Shown: one piece after another, positions 41,765-49,078 of the stretch
Layout: each line of letters opens with the position of its first letter
How positions within the stretch are numbered: the stretch's first letter is position 1
Assembly (NCBI GenBank): GCA_934456435.1
Contig: CAKSHH010000011.1
Location: 19,085 to 83,084 of the forward strand
Direction: 5' to 3'
Length of the DNA: 64,000 nt
From: an uncultured Eubacteriales bacterium
Lineage (GTDB): Bacteria; Bacillota; Clostridia; Oscillospirales; Acutalibacteraceae
Program-made: the position numbers and the translations under genes
The notes under the pieces: model-generated
The model's database searches: none
What the model was told of the DNA's origin: nothing
What the model saw: the letters and a program-made list of their open reading frames with translations, nothing else

Positions 41765-42601
41765 ATGAGTAACAGCTCACTTGCTACATATCAGCGGCTG
41801 ACCGATAATTACGACCCTCGCAGAAACAAGATCGACACGATCACAATTCATTGTTACGTCGGACAGGTCACGGCAAAGCAGGGTTGTGATTATTTTTACA
41901 ACACCGACAGGGAGGTTTCCTCAAACTATGTTGTCGGTCGCGACGGCTCAATCGGTCTTTCTGTCGCTGAGAATCACAGAGCGTGGACGTCATCCTCACC
42001 GACGAACGATCATAGGGCGATCACTATTGAGGTAGCCTCGGACACAAAACCGCCGTATGCGGTCACAGACAAGGCATACAGCGCACTTATTGCACTTGTA
42101 ACAGACATCTGCAAGCGCAACGGCATTCCAAGGCTTGTATGGTCCGACAGCGGAAGTGACCGCATTAACCACCGCAACGGCTGCAATATGACCGTGCACA
42201 GAGATTTTTCTCCGACGGCTTGTCCCGGTGCATACCTTTACAGCCGTATGGCAGATATCGCAGCTCAGGTCAACAAGCGACTTTCCACAGGCACAACAAA
42301 GCCGACAGCCAAACCGACAACCACAATAAAAATTGACGCACCGTCAAACGTAGGAGGTAATGAAATGACAAGAGGATATTTTCAGGTAGGCGACCGCAAC
42401 GAGGGCGTATATGCATACAAGCAGTTGCTTATTATGCTTAAGAAAAAGGGTATAATCTCGCAAGGTGTTGACAATAACAACATCTTCGGTGCAGGAACCC
42501 GAACAGCCACAATGCAGGTACAGCGTGCCGCAGGAATAACCGTCGACGGTCTCGCAGGCGCTCAAACAATCAGAGCTTGCTATGTCTTGCTCGCTAAGTG
42601 A
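41765..42601 (+). CDS. Endolysin: N-acetylmuramoyl-L-alanine amidase with PG-binding domain
   Basis: 278 residues from the ATG at 41765. Residues about 15-175 are an Amidase_2 zinc domain (DTITIHCYVG, ENHRAWTSSS, CNMTVHRDFSPTACPG). A Thr/Pro/Lys-rich linker leads to a C-terminal PG_binding_1 domain (GVYAYKQLLIMLKKKG, GIFGAGT-like NIFGAGTRTATMQVQRAAG). It cleaves the amide bond between muramic acid and the peptide. Confidence 0.93.
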   Translation: MSNSSLATYQRLTDNYDPRRNKIDTITIHCYVGQVTAKQGCDYFYNTDREVSSNYVVGRDGSIGLSVAENHRAWTSSSPTNDHRAITIEVASDTKPPYAVTDKAYSALIALVTDICKRNGIPRLVWSDSGSDRINHRNGCNMTVHRDFSPTACPGAYLYSRMADIAAQVNKRLSTGTTKPTAKPTTTIKIDAPSNVGGNEMTRGYFQVGDRNEGVYAYKQLLIMLKKKGIISQGVDNNNIFGAGTRTATMQVQRAAGITVDGLAGAQTIRACYVLLAK

Positions 42602-42613
42602 GGAATGATTTAT

Positions 42614-42727
42614 ATGTATTTTAATTATGCTTTTAATGCTCTCAAAAATGGCAAAAAGATTAAACTCCCGACTTGGCTCGCCTCTCAGTCCGATATCCTT
42701 TCTGATGACTGGTATGAGGTTGAGTGA
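42614..42727 (+). CDS. Mini DUF2829 (Tad2-like) protein, 37 residues
   Basis: ATG 42614. It begins NYAFNALKNGKKIKLPTW and ends ASQSDILSDDWYEVE. These are the two conserved ends of the DUF2829/Tad2 family, but the ~30-40 residue middle is missing. Tad2 proteins of normal length block Thoeris defence by binding its signal molecule. This one may be a natural minimal form or a remnant. It is the last gene before a strong terminator. Confidence 0.65.
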   Translation: MYFNYAFNALKNGKKIKLPTWLASQSDILSDDWYEVE

Positions 42728-42733
42728 TGGAAA

Positions 42734-42760
42734 AGTGCCGTCCTATATTAGGACGGCACT
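42734..42760. terminator. Bidirectional terminator ending the late operon
   Basis: AGTGCCGTCCTA and TAGGACGGCACT form a perfect 12-pair stem with a TAT loop, flanked by A and T runs on either side. It separates the late operon from the convergent moron genes. Confidence 0.9.
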
Positions 42761-42775
42761 ATGATAATATTTTTA

Positions 42776-43048
42776 TTAGCGAGATGATAGCTTTTTAAGC
42801 GTTTCAATGGCCGAATTAAACTCCGTTAGCTCTTGTTCTTCCAAAATCTGATATGCGCGATATGCACGGTTTGCTTTTTTGGAATTTAAAGCATTCACTT
42901 CATTTAACGCTTTCTTCATTCTCATATTTTCAAGTCTCCTTATACGATCTTCAATGTCGTAATTTGCTTTGTGCGTTTTTTTAGTTCTTTCTGTTGCTGA
43001 TTTAACATAATATGATTTTGTCGCTTCTATTTTAGACACTCCTTTCAT
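42776..43048 (-). CDS. Small helical protein downstream of zeta-like kinase
   Basis: 90 residues, basic and almost wholly helical (IEDRIRRLENMRMKKALNEVNALNSKK). It overlaps the zeta-like gene end by 17 bases. Its size recalls the epsilon antitoxin (about 90 residues), but epsilon normally precedes zeta, so this is only a possibility. Confidence 0.5.
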   Translation of the reverse strand: MKGVSKIEATKSYYVKSATERTKKTHKANYDIEDRIRRLENMRMKKALNEVNALNSKKANRAYRAYQILEEQELTEFNSAIETLKKLSSR

Positions 43049-43976
43049 ATATATTAACTATTTCCTCGCTAGTTGAGCACAAAATCTTTTTGGGTTCTCC
43101 AATCGATACGTCTGAGGATATCATTGAGTAATCAGAAAAGTATTCACAATGCTCCATCTGTAGATCATAAAAAACAATTGTCGGATCATTTCCATACACA
43201 TCAAAGATCATAGGCAGTGAAACATAACGACCAGAATTATTGAATCTTTTTAAAGCTCTTATAGTTGCCTTTTCTCTGTCAAGTCTGACTAAAATTAGAT
43301 GATTTTTATACCCATTTGATTTCAACCATTTGGCAAGTTCACAAATTTTCTCTTTTTTATCACCAATTCTGGGAATAACAATATTAAGGTTGTTTTTTAT
43401 GGCATATTCCAAAACTGATTCTTCTCCTGAAAAATCTGCATTGCCACCAAAAACAATTAAACATGATTCATCGTGCACAATATAAGTCCCATAGTCGCTG
43501 TTATATTCTGGAAGTTTTCTTTTGGCATAGTCTGAATCAAGAATTATGGCGCCATATTTGTCGGAAAGAATGTTTGCAACTTCTGATTTTCCGGAAGCAG
43601 GGAGTCCGATTACAAGAAAAGCTTTTTTATCCTTAGATAATGTTCCAGAGGGCAAAGCACCGCCAACGCCAAGCTCAATATCATCATCTCTATCCAGATG
43701 CTTATTTTGTGTTAATTCTTGGAAAATTTGACGTCTTAAACGTCGCCTATCAGAATCCTCTGAGCAACTGGATCTTCTATGTTCAGCGTGTCGTAGTGTA
43801 TCACACCCCGTAGTGCTTGAAATATGCATTTCTGCACTAGCAATTCTCTGAATGATTAAATCAATTTTTTCGTCCGTATTGAAATCCGGATCAGTATCTA
43901 ACAAAAGTGCGTTTTTTAAAAATTTTGAAACATGGATGTTATCGTTTAAGATTCTTCCGTATGCACTTTTAGGCAT
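43032..43976 (-). CDS. Zeta-toxin-like kinase
   Basis: 314 residues. Residues about 118-130 hold the P-loop FLVIGLPASGKSE, followed by ILDSDYAKRKLPEY (the DxD-like catalytic aspartate region of zeta) and LVRLDREKATIRALKRF. The first ~110 residues are an extra Arg/Glu-rich domain. Zeta kinases phosphorylate UDP-N-acetylglucosamine and stop wall synthesis. It has its own promoter and is transcribed against the late genes, so it is probably expressed in the lysogen. Confidence 0.78.
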   Translation of the reverse strand: MPKSAYGRILNDNIHVSKFLKNALLLDTDPDFNTDEKIDLIIQRIASAEMHISSTTGCDTLRHAEHRRSSCSEDSDRRRLRRQIFQELTQNKHLDRDDDIELGVGGALPSGTLSKDKKAFLVIGLPASGKSEVANILSDKYGAIILDSDYAKRKLPEYNSDYGTYIVHDESCLIVFGGNADFSGEESVLEYAIKNNLNIVIPRIGDKKEKICELAKWLKSNGYKNHLILVRLDREKATIRALKRFNNSGRYVSLPMIFDVYGNDPTIVFYDLQMEHCEYFSDYSMISSDVSIGEPKKILCSTSEEIVNIYERSV

Positions 43977-44019
43977 ATAATAAACACTTCCTTTTAAAAA
44001 TAAACATCCTTACGGATAT

Positions 44020-44048
44020 AGTTTAACCCAAATACCATATTTTGTCAA
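44020..44048 (-). promoter_or_regulatory. Promoter of the zeta-like gene
   Basis: TTGACA (44048-44043), 17 bases, TAAACT (44025-44020) on the minus strand. The -35 lies 19 bases before the start codon of the divergent plus-strand gene. Confidence 0.7.
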
Positions 44049-44066
44049 CATGAAAGGATATTTTGA

Positions 44067-44288
44067 ATGGTAAATGAAATTGATGCTGCAATAACAACAT
44101 TAAAAAAAATATATTTCTTTAAAAAATTAGACAGTTATAATTTGAGTGTTGATAAGCTTATTCAAAATATACAAATCAAGTATTCTTTGTCGAAAGAACA
44201 AAGTATAGATTATTTGTATAAAAAAGCAATAAATTATGATGATATTGTAAACTCAAAAGAAGCTTTTTTAATCTATTTAGGACTATGA
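44067..44288 (+). CDS. Hypothetical small protein divergent from the zeta-like gene
   Basis: 73 residues, A/T-rich and helical (EIDAAITTLKKIYFFKKLDS, KYSLSKEQSIDYLYKKA). Preceded by AAAGGA. It is the only plus-strand gene in the right-end cluster. It could be an antitoxin or regulator for the divergent gene, but no family is recognised. Confidence 0.5.
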   Translation: MVNEIDAAITTLKKIYFFKKLDSYNLSVDKLIQNIQIKYSLSKEQSIDYLYKKAINYDDIVNSKEAFLIYLGL

Positions 44289-44308
44289 GACAACATTAGT
44301 AATTTTTG

Positions 44309-45055
44309 CTATACAGTATTATTTAATACTCTAATTCTTTCTACCACATCAGAGTTCATTTTCATTATCTTCTTATCTGAAAGTATTTCATTCATTGTCA
44401 TCCAGTAATATTGTTTATCTTTGAATTTGAACTTAGAGGCTTCAAATGTTTTTGGGATGTTTTCAATTTTGACTGTGTATATGTAAAAATGATAAAGCTT
44501 ATCTGTTCTATCACTTTGAGAGTATTTTTTACTTTCAAAATCTTCTTTAAAATTTATAGTAATATCTTTTTTACTAACATCAAAAGTTTCTGCAATTTTT
44601 TTCTTAATATTCGGAATATAAGCGAGAGCGTTTCCTGTATCAGACAATTTATATCCGATAAACAGTTTGCAGTTTTTCCACCGTTTATTTTTACACAACA
44701 AATATTTGTTTGTATCATTGTTCTTTATTGCAATAACGGCAAAATTATGTGATTTACTTAGTTCGAGTATTTCGTCATATAGTCTTTGGTAATTATACCT
44801 TTTTCTAGGAAGTAGACTAATAATCCAAAAGATTATAGCCAGAACAAAGGTGATAGTCGATATTGCAATATAGATGCCCTTTGTGATTTCGGAAGAAATG
44901 GCACCAATAGCTTTGAAGTTAGTGCAAGATAGGGAGAGTAATAGAGGAACAGAAAAAGAAAATAGTGAACGACACGCTTGTCTTGGCGTTCTTATATATT
45001 TCTTTCGACCTTTAAGGAGTTCTCTGAGATTTTCATTATCTAAAGCCATTTTCAT
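44309..45055 (-). CDS. Membrane-anchored moron protein
   Basis: 248 residues. Two hydrophobic helices near residues 28-46 and 57-80 are followed by a soluble domain of about 160 residues (ELSKSHNFAVIAIKNNDTNKYLLC, KFKDKQYYWMTMNEIL). The latter part reads like a NUDIX-less binding fold; no family is recognised. It is the only prophage gene ending in TAG (44309-44311); readthrough would add 12 residues before a second TAG. Confidence 0.55.
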   Translation of the reverse strand: MKMALDNENLRELLKGRKKYIRTPRQACRSLFSFSVPLLLSLSCTNFKAIGAISSEITKGIYIAISTITFVLAIIFWIISLLPRKRYNYQRLYDEILELSKSHNFAVIAIKNNDTNKYLLCKNKRWKNCKLFIGYKLSDTGNALAYIPNIKKKIAETFDVSKKDITINFKEDFESKKYSQSDRTDKLYHFYIYTVKIENIPKTFEASKFKFKDKQYYWMTMNEILSDKKIMKMNSDVVERIRVLNNTV

Positions 45056-45254
45056 TCTTGTTATTCTTCCTTCTGTTTAGTATACTTTAAAGTACATTGA
45101 TTATATAGGAGAAAGCGCTAAAAAACAACAAAAAGTGCAAAAGTGTTGACTTTTATGTCAAAAACGTTTGATTTTCCGAGAAAATGGTCGAAAAAGGAGG
45201 ACGTTAATAGGAGAGATTTTGGGAGTTTCAAAAAATAATTGTTGCAAGCAAAAT

Positions 45255-45276
45255 TGACTGCAACGGTGACTGCAAC
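45255..45276. repeat. Arm-type integrase binding sites, right
   Basis: Two direct copies of TGACTGCAAC (45255-45264 and 45267-45276), 12 bases apart, matching the pair beside the integrase at the other prophage end. Confidence 0.75.
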
Positions 45277-45309
45277 GCGAACATTTTTTAACGATATCGT
45301 AAAAATAGT

Positions 45310-45375
45310 AAAACACACACCAAAAGCTAAAAACGACGTAAAATCAACGTTTTTATAACTTTTGATGTGTGTTTT
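45310..45375 (-). terminator. Long inverted repeat, phage-supplied tRNA terminator
   Basis: The arms at 45310-45335 and 45348-45375 pair along about 26 positions with two C/T differences and a two-base gap; the loop is 12 bases. Read from the tRNA-Pro gene (minus strand) the stem is followed by TTTTACTATTTTT. It lies 24 bases past the tRNA 3' end and would replace the native terminator now stranded at 10874-10910. Confidence 0.65.
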
Positions 45376-45398
45376 GATGTGGGGCAGAACCCCTATTT

Positions 45399-45409
45399 TG
45401 GTCGGAGTG
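45399..45409. repeat. Right attachment core (attR) inside tRNA-Pro
   Basis: TGGTCGGAGTG, identical to attL at 10926-10936. It equals the last 11 bases of tRNA-Pro including CCA, so the integrated phage leaves the tRNA intact. Confidence 0.85.
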
Positions 45410-45474
45410 GCGGGATTTGAACCCACGGCCTCTTGGTCCCGAACCAAGCACGCTACCATCTGCGCTACACCCCG
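45399..45474 (-). tRNA. tRNA-Pro (anticodon CGG)
   Basis: 76 bases including CCA. Acceptor CGGGGTG pairs with CACTCCG, discriminator A. The anticodon arm CTTGG-TTCGGGA-CCAAG gives CGG, and the T arm contains GTGGGTTCAAATCCCGC. It serves as the prophage integration site. Confidence 0.96.
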
Positions 45475-45487
45475 ACAACGCTTGAAT

Positions 45488-45516
45488 ATTATATACTATA
45501 ATTACTGTAAAATCAA
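45488..45516 (-). promoter_or_regulatory. tRNA-Pro promoter
   Basis: TTGATT (45516-45511), 17 bases, TATAAT (45493-45488) on the minus strand, 14 bases before the tRNA 5' end. Confidence 0.8.
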
Positions 45517-45811
45517 GGGCTTTTTTAAAAATTTTTAAGTTTTTTTTGCAACACCGGAAATCCGAAAAAACGAAGGACTTTTTGAAAGATTTTTGCGTGC
45601 TTGAGCTTATAAAAAAATATCACCCGTTTAATAAAGCTTTCAGGCTGAAACCGCGCAGGTACGTCACTTGACTGAGAGTCCATTGACTTTTGGAAGCGGA
45701 GGGGGTAGAATGACGGCAAGGTGAAAGACCGAAAATACTGCGGCGAACAGGCGCCGTTCGTCGGATTGATTTTCGGCTGTCATCCTCAACTTTTTGAAAG
45801 GATTGATCCTG

Positions 45812-46831
45812 ATGATCGAGAAAAATATGCTCGGAAAATTCATTCGCACAAAGAGGGAAGAAACCGGGCTTTCACAAAAACAGTTTGCCGAACAGCTTTT
45901 CGTTACCGAATCGGCTGTTTCAAAGTGGGAGAGGGGAGTCAACTATCCCGACATAACAATGATATCCGATATCTGCCGCGTTTTGAACATCAGCGAAAAG
46001 GAACTTATAACGGCGTCGGACGACACGACATACAGACAGATGAAAAAGCAGTCGGCAAAATACGAGAAAATCAAAAAGCTCACGTTCTGGATTCCGACAT
46101 CGGCGTATTTGCTGACCGTGTTTATCTGCTCAATATGCACCATTGCCGGAGCTATGCCGTTCACGACCCTGCTGATAGTTTTTGCGAGCCTTCTGTGTGC
46201 GTTTCTGTTTTTTCCGTCCGTTGCCAACTTTTTCGGCGATCACAAGCTGATTGCTTACTTGGCTACCTCGGCGGCAGGAGCTGTGATTTTGCTGATTGTA
46301 TGCGGAGCGGTGACAGGCGGCGTTGCGTGGGTACCGACGGCAGTTTCGGGCACGCTTCTCGGATATGCGGTGATACTTTTACCGATTGTTTTGAACAAAT
46401 ATGCAAGGGTCGGCTTTGTCTCAACACACAAAACGCTCGTCAGCTTTTTGGCTGATTTTGTCCTGACGGCATTGACGGTAGCAACGGTGAATCTTTTAAC
46501 TCCCATCAACGTCGGCAGGGCGGAACTGCTGGTGGCTTATTGCTTCGTTCCGTTTTTGATAACGGGAATAATTGTCAGCCTGAGAATGAACGGACTGATC
46601 AAGGGCGGAATCTGCACGGTGGCTTTCGGCGGATTTACTTATTGTGTGAACTATGTTGTCGGATATGCCTTTAATGTTCCGGCGGATATGAAAATTAACT
46701 TCACCGACTGGGAAACCTATACCAACGGAAACGTTTTGCTTCTGATTTTGCTGACAGCCGTTGTAACGGCGCTGTGCCTTGTCGCGGCAGGCATAAAAAA
46801 AGAGCTGACACATAGGCAAATCCGCAAATAA
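45812..46831 (+). CDS. XRE regulator fused to a multi-pass membrane domain
   Basis: 339 residues from the ATG at 45812. Residues about 5-65 are an XRE helix-turn-helix (TGLSQKQFAEQLFVTESAVSKWERG). The remainder holds about eight hydrophobic helices. Such fusions are common in Clostridia and are thought to couple a membrane signal to DNA binding; the target is unknown. A terminator follows directly. Confidence 0.85.
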   Translation: MIEKNMLGKFIRTKREETGLSQKQFAEQLFVTESAVSKWERGVNYPDITMISDICRVLNISEKELITASDDTTYRQMKKQSAKYEKIKKLTFWIPTSAYLLTVFICSICTIAGAMPFTTLLIVFASLLCAFLFFPSVANFFGDHKLIAYLATSAAGAVILLIVCGAVTGGVAWVPTAVSGTLLGYAVILLPIVLNKYARVGFVSTHKTLVSFLADFVLTALTVATVNLLTPINVGRAELLVAYCFVPFLITGIIVSLRMNGLIKGGICTVAFGGFTYCVNYVVGYAFNVPADMKINFTDWETYTNGNVLLLILLTAVVTALCLVAAGIKKELTHRQIRK

Positions 46832-46835
46832 AATA

Positions 46836-46860
46836 AAACCGCCGGTTCAATCGGCGGTTT
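46836..46860 (+). terminator. Terminator after the XRE-membrane gene
   Basis: AAACCGCCG (46836-46844) pairs with CGGCGGTTT (46852-46860). It is almost the same sequence as the hairpin at 47588-47612 on the far side of the IS200-like element. Confidence 0.8.
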
Positions 46861-46889
46861 CATTTTATTGGTGCATTTATGCGTGGAAG

Positions 46890-47582
46890 TAAACCCCCGG
46901 TTCTACCGGGGGAAAGTGAAAGAGCCGTGCGACAATAAAAACGGCGAGCTAAAAGCAAGCCGAAAAGTATAGACACAGAAGAAACCTCCGTTTACAATGA
47001 AATGCGGCAATGCATTACATGAAGTAAATGGAGGTATAATAAAGTACAGATGTCAATATCATATAGTCTTTGCACCAAAGTACAGAAGAAAAGAAATATA
47101 TGGAAAGTTAAGAAAAGATATCGGAGAGATATTAAGAAAACTGTGTGCACAAAAAGGGGTGGAAATAATAGAAGCAGAGGCATGTCCAGACCACATCCAC
47201 ATGCTAATAAGTATTCCACCGCATATAAGTGTAGCACAGTTCATGGGATATCTCAAGGGAAAAAGTACATTGATGATATTTGACAGACATGCGAATTTGA
47301 AATACAAGTATGGACGAAGGAACTTCTGGTGCAGAGGATATTATGTAGATACGGTAGGGAGAAATAAAAGGGTAATAGCAGAATACATAAAGAATCAATT
47401 AGAGGACGATTTTGCAGCAGACCAAATAAGTTTCAAAGAGTACACAGACCTGTTCACGGGTGCCAAGAATAAGTAAGCAAAAATATACAGCCGCACGTGA
47501 GCGGCTGCTGAGAATGTAATGCATTGCTATAAATCAGAAGCCCCTTTCAGGGGCAAAGCCAGTATTAACCCCTTTTAGGGGT
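46890..47582 (+). mobile_element. IS200-type insertion sequence (tnpA only)
   Basis: A solitary Y1 transposase gene is flanked by subterminal hairpins: left CCCCCGGT-TCT-ACCGGGGG (46894-46912), right GCCCC-TTTCA-GGGGC (47540-47554) and ACCCC-TTTTA-GGGGT (47568-47582). A further hairpin (47488-47507) follows the gene. IS200 elements lack inverted terminal repeats and use such hairpins for single-strand transposition. Exact ends are estimated. No tnpB. Confidence 0.8.
46997..47476 (+). CDS. tnpA: IS200/IS605 family transposase TnpA
   Basis: 159 residues. The HUH motif is in ACPDHIHMLISIP and the catalytic tyrosine in the helix VIAEYIKNQLEDD. The start region CQYHIVFAPKYRRKEIYG is typical of the family. 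Slightly longer than the usual ~130-155 residues. It appears intact and so may be active. Confidence 0.95.
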   Translation: MKCGNALHEVNGGIIKYRCQYHIVFAPKYRRKEIYGKLRKDIGEILRKLCAQKGVEIIEAEACPDHIHMLISIPPHISVAQFMGYLKGKSTLMIFDRHANLKYKYGRRNFWCRGYYVDTVGRNKRVIAEYIKNQLEDDFAADQISFKEYTDLFTGAKNK

Positions 47583-47587
47583 GGAGC

Positions 47588-47612
47588 AAACCGCCGGTTG
47601 AACCGGCGGTTT
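47588..47612 (-). terminator. Terminator of the M28 peptidase gene
   Basis: AAACCGCCGGTT (47588-47599) and AACCGGCGGTTT (47601-47612) pair perfectly. On the minus strand it lies ten bases past the peptidase stop. Confidence 0.8.
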
Positions 47613-47621
47613 TGATTCAAT

Positions 47622-48857
47622 TTACTGTTTTGCGCCCTCGTCAAATTTTTCGAGAACCTTTACCGTTGCGGCAAAGCAATCTGCAAGTCCGTCGAGGTTC
47701 ATGTTGTCATAGCTGTCACGTCTTGTGTGGTAATAGGATTCAAGCTTATGGTTAAGTCCCGTAATACCTGCCGAGCGAAGACCTGCCTGAGCAAACGCTG
47801 CGCTGTCCGTTGCGCCGCCGAGAGGAGGAACCATACCCTTTCTGCACTGAATATTGAGTTCGTCCGCCGCTTCCATGAAAAGATCCGACGCGTCCGTGTC
47901 AGCCTTTACCGTCGCGTTGAGGTCGCGGTAATTTACCATCAGGAAATTCGGGTCGTGAATCGTGTCGAAGGAATAAATAAACGTCGGCACGTCGTTAAAC
48001 TCGTCCTTGTGAGCCTCACACCATGCTTTCGCGCCGCGGAGACCGGCCTCCTCTGAACCCGTGAGAACAACGCCGAGCTCTGTGTTTTCAAACTCAATGC
48101 CCTCATCCTTGAGTGCCTTGAGAAGAGCAATGCCCATATAGCAGCCGCTGAGGTTGTCGTTAGCGCCGTCAACTACGCGTCTGTAATTTACCATAAAGTA
48201 AAGGCCGAAAATGAACGGCACAAAAATGAGACCCCAGAGTCCTGCCTTGCCGAGCGGCGTAGAGATATCCGCGCCGGCGGAGCCGTTCACCGCAACCTGA
48301 ATAATCGAAAGAATGAGGTAATAAAATGCGCCTGCAAAGCCGATCAGTGCGTGACCCTCAAAGCCTACGCCGCCGAGGGCATAGTTGACAGGCCACTCCC
48401 ATGCGGCATCGGGATGTCCGTTAAAAATGATTCTTCTCTTTGTTTCACCCGTGCACTTCTTTATCGCGGTAACGTTATGTCCCGTCTTTTTCGGGAAGAA
48501 AATATCAACTGCTTTGATGTACAGTCCGAACTGAAGGAGCGCAAGAATCAGTCCGAGTACAATGAGAATTACCGAAGCGATCGGGGCAAAGAAATAAAGC
48601 ACAACCGCCGCGAGGACAAATGTCAAAGTGAAGAAAAGCCAGCCGAAAAATGAGCCGGGATTTTCGCTGAACGACTCAACGTCGGCACGGTCACATCCGC
48701 AGTCCTCCTTGAGCACCTTAGCCATATATTCACAGGCTTTTTTCTCCCCCTCCGAGCCGGGGTCGCGCTTGCCGAGATTCTTGCAGATATATGTAATTTC
48801 CTTTACCATATATTCAGCGGCTTCACGCTTTTTGGCAATAATTTTTCCTAAATCCAT
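47622..48857 (-). CDS. M28-family metallopeptidase with membrane segments
   Basis: 411 residues from the ATG at 48857; the upstream start at 48866 is less likely. A soluble N-terminal part is followed by two adjacent hydrophobic helices (about 70-110), then the M28 fold interrupted by two more membrane helices (about 165-220). Likely metal ligands: FNGHPDAAWEWP, VDGANDNLSG, GSEEAGLRGA and GGATDSAAF. It resembles membrane aminopeptidase-like proteins; the substrate is unknown. Confidence 0.85.
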   Translation of the reverse strand: MDLGKIIAKKREAAEYMVKEITYICKNLGKRDPGSEGEKKACEYMAKVLKEDCGCDRADVESFSENPGSFFGWLFFTLTFVLAAVVLYFFAPIASVILIVLGLILALLQFGLYIKAVDIFFPKKTGHNVTAIKKCTGETKRRIIFNGHPDAAWEWPVNYALGGVGFEGHALIGFAGAFYYLILSIIQVAVNGSAGADISTPLGKAGLWGLIFVPFIFGLYFMVNYRRVVDGANDNLSGCYMGIALLKALKDEGIEFENTELGVVLTGSEEAGLRGAKAWCEAHKDEFNDVPTFIYSFDTIHDPNFLMVNYRDLNATVKADTDASDLFMEAADELNIQCRKGMVPPLGGATDSAAFAQAGLRSAGITGLNHKLESYYHTRRDSYDNMNLDGLADCFAATVKVLEKFDEGAKQ

Positions 48858-49004
48858 TACGAGCAACTCCTTTAAGCATTTTATATATATTACTAATTTA
48901 TGGCAGAATTGTCAATTATATTTTTATATTTTCTATATTTTTTTGACAATTTCTGCCCTTTGTTTTAGATATATTTTAATTTGCTGCCCTGATGCAAAAA
49001 AGCA

Positions 49005-49033
49005 TTGACGAAAACGAAAGCGATTGGTATAAT
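49005..49033 (+). promoter_or_regulatory. Promoter of the diacylglycerol-kinase-like gene
   Basis: TTGACG (49005-49010), 17 bases, TATAAT (49028-49033). Because it overlaps the 5' end of the longest open frame, the true start codon must lie downstream. Confidence 0.8.
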
Positions 49034-49078
49034 TATATCGTTAGCTTATGCTATCCCAAACGGAGCAGAAAGGTTGTG

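Larger units (their letters stand above)
10926..45409. mobile_element. Complete siphovirus-type prophage in tRNA-Pro
   Basis: About 34.5 kb bounded by an 11-base direct repeat, TGGTCGGAGTG, at 10926-10936 and 45399-45409. The right copy is the last bases of a tRNA-Pro gene including its CCA. It contains, in order, integrase, lysogeny switch, early and replication genes, a late operon with full head, tail and lysis functions, and morons. All expected structural modules are present and no frame is broken other than by single TAG codons. A suppressor tRNA carried on the element could read those codons. Confidence 0.95.

Noticed and set aside
46994..47482. IS605-type element with tnpB or a guide RNA
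   Set aside because: No tnpB frame exists on either strand around the transposase. It is the tnpA-only IS200 form.
48992..49078. Long N-terminal extension of the lipid kinase
   Set aside because: It would begin upstream of the gene's own -35/-10 promoter.
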